Shown in pieces: positions 59,614 through 64,000 of a DNA stretch of 64,000 bases. The stretch is from assembly GCA_965243625.1 (NCBI GenBank), contig CBDEVI010000002.1:2170001-2234000 (forward strand). The letters are read 5' to 3'. The stretch comes from JAJECS01 sp965243625. GTDB taxonomy: Bacteria; Chloroflexota; UBA11872. Each line of letters opens with the position of its first letter. Within the stretch, counting starts at the first letter, position 1. The notes under the pieces are model-generated. The model had not been told where the DNA came from. It did no database searches and worked only from the letters and a program-made list of their open reading frames with translations. The translations under genes were made by a program, and so were the position numbers.

Positions 59614-61395
59614 GTGACCGCCTCGGCGCCGAGCGTGGACGCGCCGCGAGCGTTGTCCGATTGGGCGATCGCCTCGCGCCTGTGGGCGTATCTGCGCGGG
59701 TCGCGCCTCGACTACGCGATTGCCGCGGCGGTGACCGCCGGAAACTCCGCCGTGATGATCACGCGCCCCTGGCTGCTGCACGTCCTCATCGATGACGTGT
59801 TCGGTAAGCAAGACCGGGGCTTGCTGATTCCCACGCTGCTCGGGATCGCCGGCTGCGGCGTCGGGCTGGGCATCGCCGCCGTTTTCGGGCACTGGGCCCA
59901 CACGCGGGCGGCGGAGGGCGCGATGTCGCGGATGCGTCAGGACGTCCTGCGACAGGCGCAGCGCATCCCCATCGGCGCGCTGCGGGGGCGGCGGACGGGC
60001 GACATCGTGTCGCACCTCACGGCCGACGCGGCCGTGATCTCCACCGTCTATCTGCACGCCGGATCGGTGCTGTTTGCGCAGGCGCTGCGGATGCCCGGGT
60101 ACCTGGTGATCATGTTCGCCATCGACTGGCGGCTTGGGCTCATCGCCGTGGCGACGCTGCCGATTCACGCGCTCATGGCGACGCGCGTCAGGGGACGCAC
60201 GCAGGCGGCCGGCGCGCGGGTGCAGGGCTCCATGGGGCGTCTCACGGCGGTGATGACCGAGCTGGTGGGCGGCGCCCGCGACGTGAAGGCCTTCAACCGG
60301 CAGGGGTGGGCGGGCGAACGGCTCGATACCGAGACTCGCGGCTTGTGGCGGGCGCGCGTCCGGGTCGCGCTGCTCGAGAGCCTGGGACAGATGTCGCACC
60401 TGGCCTACTGGGCGGCGTTGATCGCGATCTGGGCGTTGCTGGCCGACGCGGTCGTGGCCGGAACGGTGGCGGTCGGATTCCTCGTGGCATCGGGCCAGTA
60501 CCTGCTGCAAGTCGGCGGGCCGGTGCGGAACACGTTGAACGACTTCGTCCAGATCCAGGTCGTGCTCGGCACGGCCCGCCGCGTGTTCGGATTTCTGGAC
60601 ACGCCGAGAGAGCTCGACGATGCGGCCGGCCGTTCGTTGGCGGTGTCGCGCGGCGAACTCCAGGTCGAGAATGTCGAGTTTTCCTACGGCGAGGACGACG
60701 TGCTGCACCGGGTAACGTTCGGCGCCTCGCCCGGTGAGCGGGTGGCCCTGGTCGGACCGAGCGGCGCGGGCAAGTCCACGCTCATCAGCCTGCTGCTCAA
60801 GTTCTACGAGCCGCGGGCGGGTCGGATTGCCATCGACGGGCAGGACATCGGGCAGGCCAGCGCGACGTCCGTGCGACAGGGCATCGGCGTGGTGTTTCAG
60901 GACGCCACGCTGTTCGACGGCTCGGTGTCGCAGAACATTTCGCTCGGACGCGAGACCGTCACCGAGGCCGATGTCCGACGAGCCGCGGTGCTGGCGAACG
61001 CCGATGATTTCATCACCGCTCTGGAGCACGGCTACGACACCAACATCGGCGAGCGCGGCGTGCGGCTGTCGGGCGGACAGGTGCAGCGCATCGCCATTGC
61101 CCGCGCCATCGTGGGCGACCCGCGGATCTTGGTCCTGGATGAGGCCACGTCGTCGCTCGACGTCGAGTCCGAGTGGCTGGTGCAGCAAGGTCTGGAGCGG
61201 GCGTCGGCCGGGCGCACCACGCTCGTGATCGCGCACCGGCTTGCCACGGTGCGGCAAGCCGACCGCATCGTCTTCCTCGACGACGGGCGGGTGCGGGACG
61301 CCGGGCGGCACGATGAGCTCTACGAGCGCAATGACCACTACCGGAGGCTGTGCGACCTTCAGCTGCTTCGCGGTGAAGCGTCGGGTGCGGCCTAG
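59614..61395 (+). CDS. ABC exporter half-transporter 2
   Basis: 593 residues from GTG 59614. Same architecture as its neighbour: TM domain with HLTADAAVISTVYLHAG, ATPase with GPSGAGKST, VFQDATLFDGS, LSGGQVQR, LVLDEATSSLD, AHRLAT. Full catalytic residues in both halves. Substrate unknown. Confidence 0.93.
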   Translation: MTASAPSVDAPRALSDWAIASRLWAYLRGSRLDYAIAAAVTAGNSAVMITRPWLLHVLIDDVFGKQDRGLLIPTLLGIAGCGVGLGIAAVFGHWAHTRAAEGAMSRMRQDVLRQAQRIPIGALRGRRTGDIVSHLTADAAVISTVYLHAGSVLFAQALRMPGYLVIMFAIDWRLGLIAVATLPIHALMATRVRGRTQAAGARVQGSMGRLTAVMTELVGGARDVKAFNRQGWAGERLDTETRGLWRARVRVALLESLGQMSHLAYWAALIAIWALLADAVVAGTVAVGFLVASGQYLLQVGGPVRNTLNDFVQIQVVLGTARRVFGFLDTPRELDDAAGRSLAVSRGELQVENVEFSYGEDDVLHRVTFGASPGERVALVGPSGAGKSTLISLLLKFYEPRAGRIAIDGQDIGQASATSVRQGIGVVFQDATLFDGSVSQNISLGRETVTEADVRRAAVLANADDFITALEHGYDTNIGERGVRLSGGQVQRIAIARAIVGDPRILVLDEATSSLDVESEWLVQQGLERASAGRTTLVIAHRLATVRQADRIVFLDDGRVRDAGRHDELYERNDHYRRLCDLQLLRGEASGAA

Positions 61396-61480
61396 GAGCG
61401 GGGGCAAGGGCGGCAAGCAGGGTGCTTGCACGGTCGGCTACTGTGCGCCCGGCAGCGTGGGCAAACCCTTGGACCGGCAT

Positions 61481-62305
61481 ATGAGAATCCTGGTCGTGAA
61501 CGACGACGGCATCGAGGACCGCGGCCTGTGGGCGCTGGCGGAAGCGCTGGAGCCGCTCGGCGAGGTGCGCGTGTACTCGCCGGACCGCAACTACAGCGGC
61601 GCCGGCATGTCCGTCGCGCTAACGCCTGAGTTTCATCTGCGCCGCGCCGGTCCGCCGGACGGCATCCGCACGAGTGTTCCCGGATTCACGGCGGACGCTT
61701 CGCCGGCCAACCTGGCGGCTTTGGGATGCGCCATTGGATTCGATCGCGAGCCGGACGTGATCGTGTCCGGGATAAATCCCGGCTGGAATACGGGCGTGCA
61801 GGGCTATGTGAGCTCGGGAACCATGGGCGCGGCGCGCGTGGCGCTCGATCGCGGGTTCACCGGGATCGCCATATCCCACACCCCGCAATCGCCGGAGGAC
61901 AAGCGGGGCATCGCCGCCGCGTTGGCGCGCTTCGTCGCGGCGGCCCATGCGCACGGCGTGCTGCGACAGCCGCTGCTGGTGAATATCAACACGCCCGAGC
62001 TGTTTGCGGCGACGGAGCCGGTATGGCTCACGCGGCCGGCGCCGTTCACGTTGTTCGCGGGGCTGCGCCCCACGGAAGCGCCGATCGTCGACGGCGATCG
62101 GATCACCGTCCGCGTGGAATACGGCAAGATCTTCGACGGTCCCGGCGCCGACGACGACGAGACCGCGGCGCTGAAGGCCGGCGCGGTGTCGATCTGCGTC
62201 ACCGACCCGTTCACGGCGGAGGTCATCAAGGATGACCCGTGGCCCGAGATTGCGCGGGCGTTTTCGCCCGTGGACAGGCCCGCGGCCGACGCGCCTGCCA
62301 CGTGA
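61481..62305 (+). CDS. surE: 5'/3'-nucleotidase SurE
   Basis: 274 residues from ATG 61481. ILVVNDDGIEDRGLWALAEA (metal-binding D-D), YSPDRNYSGAGMSVAL, VIVSGINPGWNTG (N) and YVSSGTMGAARVAL are the SurE signature. A divalent-metal phosphatase that dephosphorylates nucleoside monophosphates. C-terminus has an acidic GPGADDDETAALKAG segment, also typical. Confidence 0.95.
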   Translation: MRILVVNDDGIEDRGLWALAEALEPLGEVRVYSPDRNYSGAGMSVALTPEFHLRRAGPPDGIRTSVPGFTADASPANLAALGCAIGFDREPDVIVSGINPGWNTGVQGYVSSGTMGAARVALDRGFTGIAISHTPQSPEDKRGIAAALARFVAAAHAHGVLRQPLLVNINTPELFAATEPVWLTRPAPFTLFAGLRPTEAPIVDGDRITVRVEYGKIFDGPGADDDETAALKAGAVSICVTDPFTAEVIKDDPWPEIARAFSPVDRPAADAPAT

Positions 62306-62345
62306 GGGGCGGCATATGAGTGCCCCGTGAGCGCGGCGGTGAGAC

Positions 62346-62430
62346 TGTCATTCCGAACGCAGTGAGGAATCTAGGGAGGTTGGTGCGTTTTCCCCGCCCC
62401 TTAGATTCCTCGCCTGCGGCTCGGAATGAC
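62346..62430. repeat. long inverted repeat, family 3
   Basis: TGTCATTCCGAACGCAGTGA left arm and a right arm ending CTCGGAATGAC, around GGAATCTAGGG...CCTTAGATTCC. Related to 48809-48892. Confidence 0.75.
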
Positions 62431-62494
62431 CGGTGGGGCGGTTCGCAGTGACAGAGACGGTTGCTCGGCATTACGGCCGGGGGTTATGGCGGGG

Positions 62495-62608
62495 TGGTTT
62501 CCCGCTCCCCGCCTTCGCGGGGACAGGCTCCGCGGGAATGACGGAGGGGCTACGTAGTGGCCTCCTTGCGCGGGAATGACGGCTCTGTGGGAATGACGGA
62601 GGGGAGGA
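62495..62608 (+). repeat. cluster of family 1 repeat pieces before the M32 peptidase gene
   Basis: A long-variant copy (internal ACAGGCTCCGCGGG) followed by two extra GGGAATGACGG tails. The last tail, GGAGGGGAGG, lies at the Shine-Dalgarno position of the next gene. Confidence 0.8.
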
Positions 62609-62611
62609 CTC

Positions 62612-64000
62612 ATGAGCTCCAAGCTTGACGAGCTGCGCCAGCGACTGCGTGAGGTCGGCGACTTGCGCGCGGCGGCGGCGGTGCTGCACTGGGACCAGAC
62701 CACCTATATGCCGCCGAAGGGCGCGGCGTCCCGCGGGCGGCACATCGCCACGCTGGAACGTCTGGCCCATGCGGCGTTCACCGACGCCGCCATCGGCGCG
62801 CTGCTCGACGACTTGCAGCCGCATGCGGACCGCTTGCCGCCGGAGCATCCCGACGCCGCGCTGATCCGCGTCACGCGGCGCGACTACGAGCGCGACGTGC
62901 GCGTGCCGGCCGACTTCGCCGCCGCGCTCGAGGAGCACGCGGCGGCCTCGTACGCCGCCTGGATCAAGGCGCGGCCCGCCGACGACTTCGCGGCCGTTCG
63001 GACGGTGCTCGAGCGCACGCTCGAGCTCAGCCGGCAGCTAGCGAGCTACACGCCCAACGCGGAGCACGTGGCCGATCCCCTGATCGACCGACAGGATCCG
63101 GGCATGACCGCCGCCGAGATTTCGGGCCTCTTCGCGGAGCTGCGCGCGCGGTTGGTGCCGCTGCTGCAACGGATTAAGGCAGCGGCGGCAAACGACGATT
63201 CCGCCGTGCGCCAGCACTTCCCCATCAGCGCCCAGCGCGATTTCGCCCGCCGCGTGGTCGCGCTGATGGGCTTCGACTTTGACCGCGGTCGCATGGACGA
63301 CACGGCGCATCCCTTCATGACCACCTTCGCCTCGGACGACGTGCGCATCACCGTGCGGGCCGACGAGCACTTCCTGGGCGAGCACCTCTTCAGCGCCATG
63401 CACGAAGCCGGCCACGCGCTCTATGAGCTGGGCGTCGACCCCGCGTTCGAGGGCACGCCGCTTGGCGACGGCGCCTCCAACGGCATGCACGAGAGCCAGT
63501 CGCGGCTCTGGGAGAACTTCGTGGGGCGCGGGCTGGATTTCTGGGAGGGGCAGTACGCGCACTTGCAAGCGGCGTTCCCGCGGCAGCTTGGATCGGTTCC
63601 GCTGGACGTGTTCTACCCCGCGATCAACTACGTGCAGCCGTCGCTGATTCGCACCGACGCCGACGAGGTCACCTACAACCTGCACGTGATGTTGCGCTTC
63701 GACCTGGAGCTGGAGCTGCTCGACGGGCGGCTGGACGTGCGCGAGCTGCCCGAAACCTGGCGCGCGCGCTACGCCCGCGACCTGGGCGTCGAGCCGCCGG
63801 ACGACCGCGACGGCGTGCTGCAGGACGTGCATTGGTTCCACGGCACCATCGGCGGGGCCTTCCAGGGCTATACGCTTGGGAACCTCATCAGCGCCCAGGT
63901 ATTCGACGCGGCCCGTCAGGCGCTGCCGGACCTGCCCGACCGCATTCGCCGCGGCGACCTGACGACGCTGCACGACTGGCTGCGGCAGTCCATCTACCGC
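62612..64000 (+). CDS. carboxypeptidase Taq (M32 family), C-terminus cut by window edge
   Basis: 463 residues visible. The M32 zinc motif H-E-x-x-H is MHEAGHALYE (about residue 268), with EHLFSAMHEAGHAL context, then NGMHESQSRLWENFVGRG, INYVQPSLIRTDADEVTYNLHV and VHWFHGTIGGAFQGYTLGNL. A cytosolic metallocarboxypeptidase. ATG 62612 behind GGGGAGG. The frame is still open at 64000; by comparison with the family about 35-40 residues are missing. Confidence 0.95.
   Translation, partial: MSSKLDELRQRLREVGDLRAAAAVLHWDQTTYMPPKGAASRGRHIATLERLAHAAFTDAAIGALLDDLQPHADRLPPEHPDAALIRVTRRDYERDVRVPADFAAALEEHAAASYAAWIKARPADDFAAVRTVLERTLELSRQLASYTPNAEHVADPLIDRQDPGMTAAEISGLFAELRARLVPLLQRIKAAAANDDSAVRQHFPISAQRDFARRVVALMGFDFDRGRMDDTAHPFMTTFASDDVRITVRADEHFLGEHLFSAMHEAGHALYELGVDPAFEGTPLGDGASNGMHESQSRLWENFVGRGLDFWEGQYAHLQAAFPRQLGSVPLDVFYPAINYVQPSLIRTDADEVTYNLHVMLRFDLELELLDGRLDVRELPETWRARYARDLGVEPPDDRDGVLQDVHWFHGTIGGAFQGYTLGNLISAQVFDAARQALPDLPDRIRRGDLTTLHDWLRQSIYR

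Noticed and set aside
59353..61431. 692-residue open frame on the minus strand
   Set aside because: Shadow of the two ABC exporter half-transporters, whose Walker and signature motifs are intact on the plus strand.

Overview
The window is about two-thirds G+C and gene-dense. Its ribosome-binding sites are mostly GGAGG-like, and GTG and TTG starts are frequent. Gene content suggests an aerobic, free-living or host-associated uncultured member of the Chloroflexota (SAR202/Dehalococcoidia-like or a sponge-associated lineage). The pointers are heme A synthesis genes, many small catabolic enzymes (HpcH/HpaI aldolase, RidA, PIG-L, gamma-glutamyltransferase), an apolipoprotein acyltransferase homologue without its nucleophile, no LPS genes, and many short palindromic repeats carrying a 'TGGATTCCCG...GGAATGACGG' core. 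This taxonomic guess rests on gene content alone. No rRNA, phage, transposase or CRISPR array was seen.

Layout. 0-3 kb: a leftward operon (MscS channel, two small membrane proteins, a 2Fe-2S ferredoxin-domain protein cut by the window edge) and a rightward Lnt-like gene. 3-8.4 kb: five tRNA genes in two clusters, an SDR/DUF2867 protein and an NCS2 permease with a cytosolic ATPase-like tail. 8.5-15 kb (leftward): sialidase-like propeller, DUF4287/SRPBCC protein, then a small gene-folC-DUF2203-recQ operon. 15-17 kb: nuoE-nuoF. 17.7-21.8 kb: a decayed tandem duplication of a membrane-protein/SufT-like module beside a metallophosphoesterase. 22-24 kb: an LRR lipoprotein. 24-29 kb: rpmI-rplT-trmH-pheS-pheT. 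29-32.7 kb: a redox and small-molecule segment holding a candidate selenoprotein. 32.7-36 kb: ABC and MFS transporters. 36-39.6 kb: heme A genes (ctaB, ctaA), a 66-residue CoxB-like membrane hairpin and a DUF3179 lipoprotein. 39.7-44 kb: NifU-like, ggt, prs, uspA, recA. 44-54.4 kb: dehydrogenase, RidA, gpsA, mrp, a MagIII-like glycosylase, apt, FmdB, SIMPL, a DinG-like helicase, PIG-L. 54.4-64 kb: obg, thrS behind an attenuator-like leader, an ABC exporter pair, surE, and the start of an M32 carboxypeptidase.

The most notable item is at 29558-30016. It is a peroxiredoxin/thioredoxin-fold gene with an in-frame TGA exactly at the first position of the redox motif (U-x-x-C). The TGA is followed at the right distance by hairpins that satisfy the bacterial SECIS rule, so this is probably a selenoprotein that routine gene calling would truncate.

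Other points of interest: two genes whose conserved N-termini lie upstream of any ATG/GTG/TTG but directly after a good Shine-Dalgarno site (CTG at 6288, ATC at 10324); hairpin/T-tract elements just before rpmI and thrS; the duplicated SufT pair, whose differences are confined to the N-terminal half; and several extended -10 promoter-like sites (TGnTAnnnT) before tRNAs, nuoE, rpmI and thrS. Fe-S biology recurs: two SufT-like proteins, an Mrp ATPase, a NifU-like protein, NuoEF, and Fe-S DNA repair enzymes.
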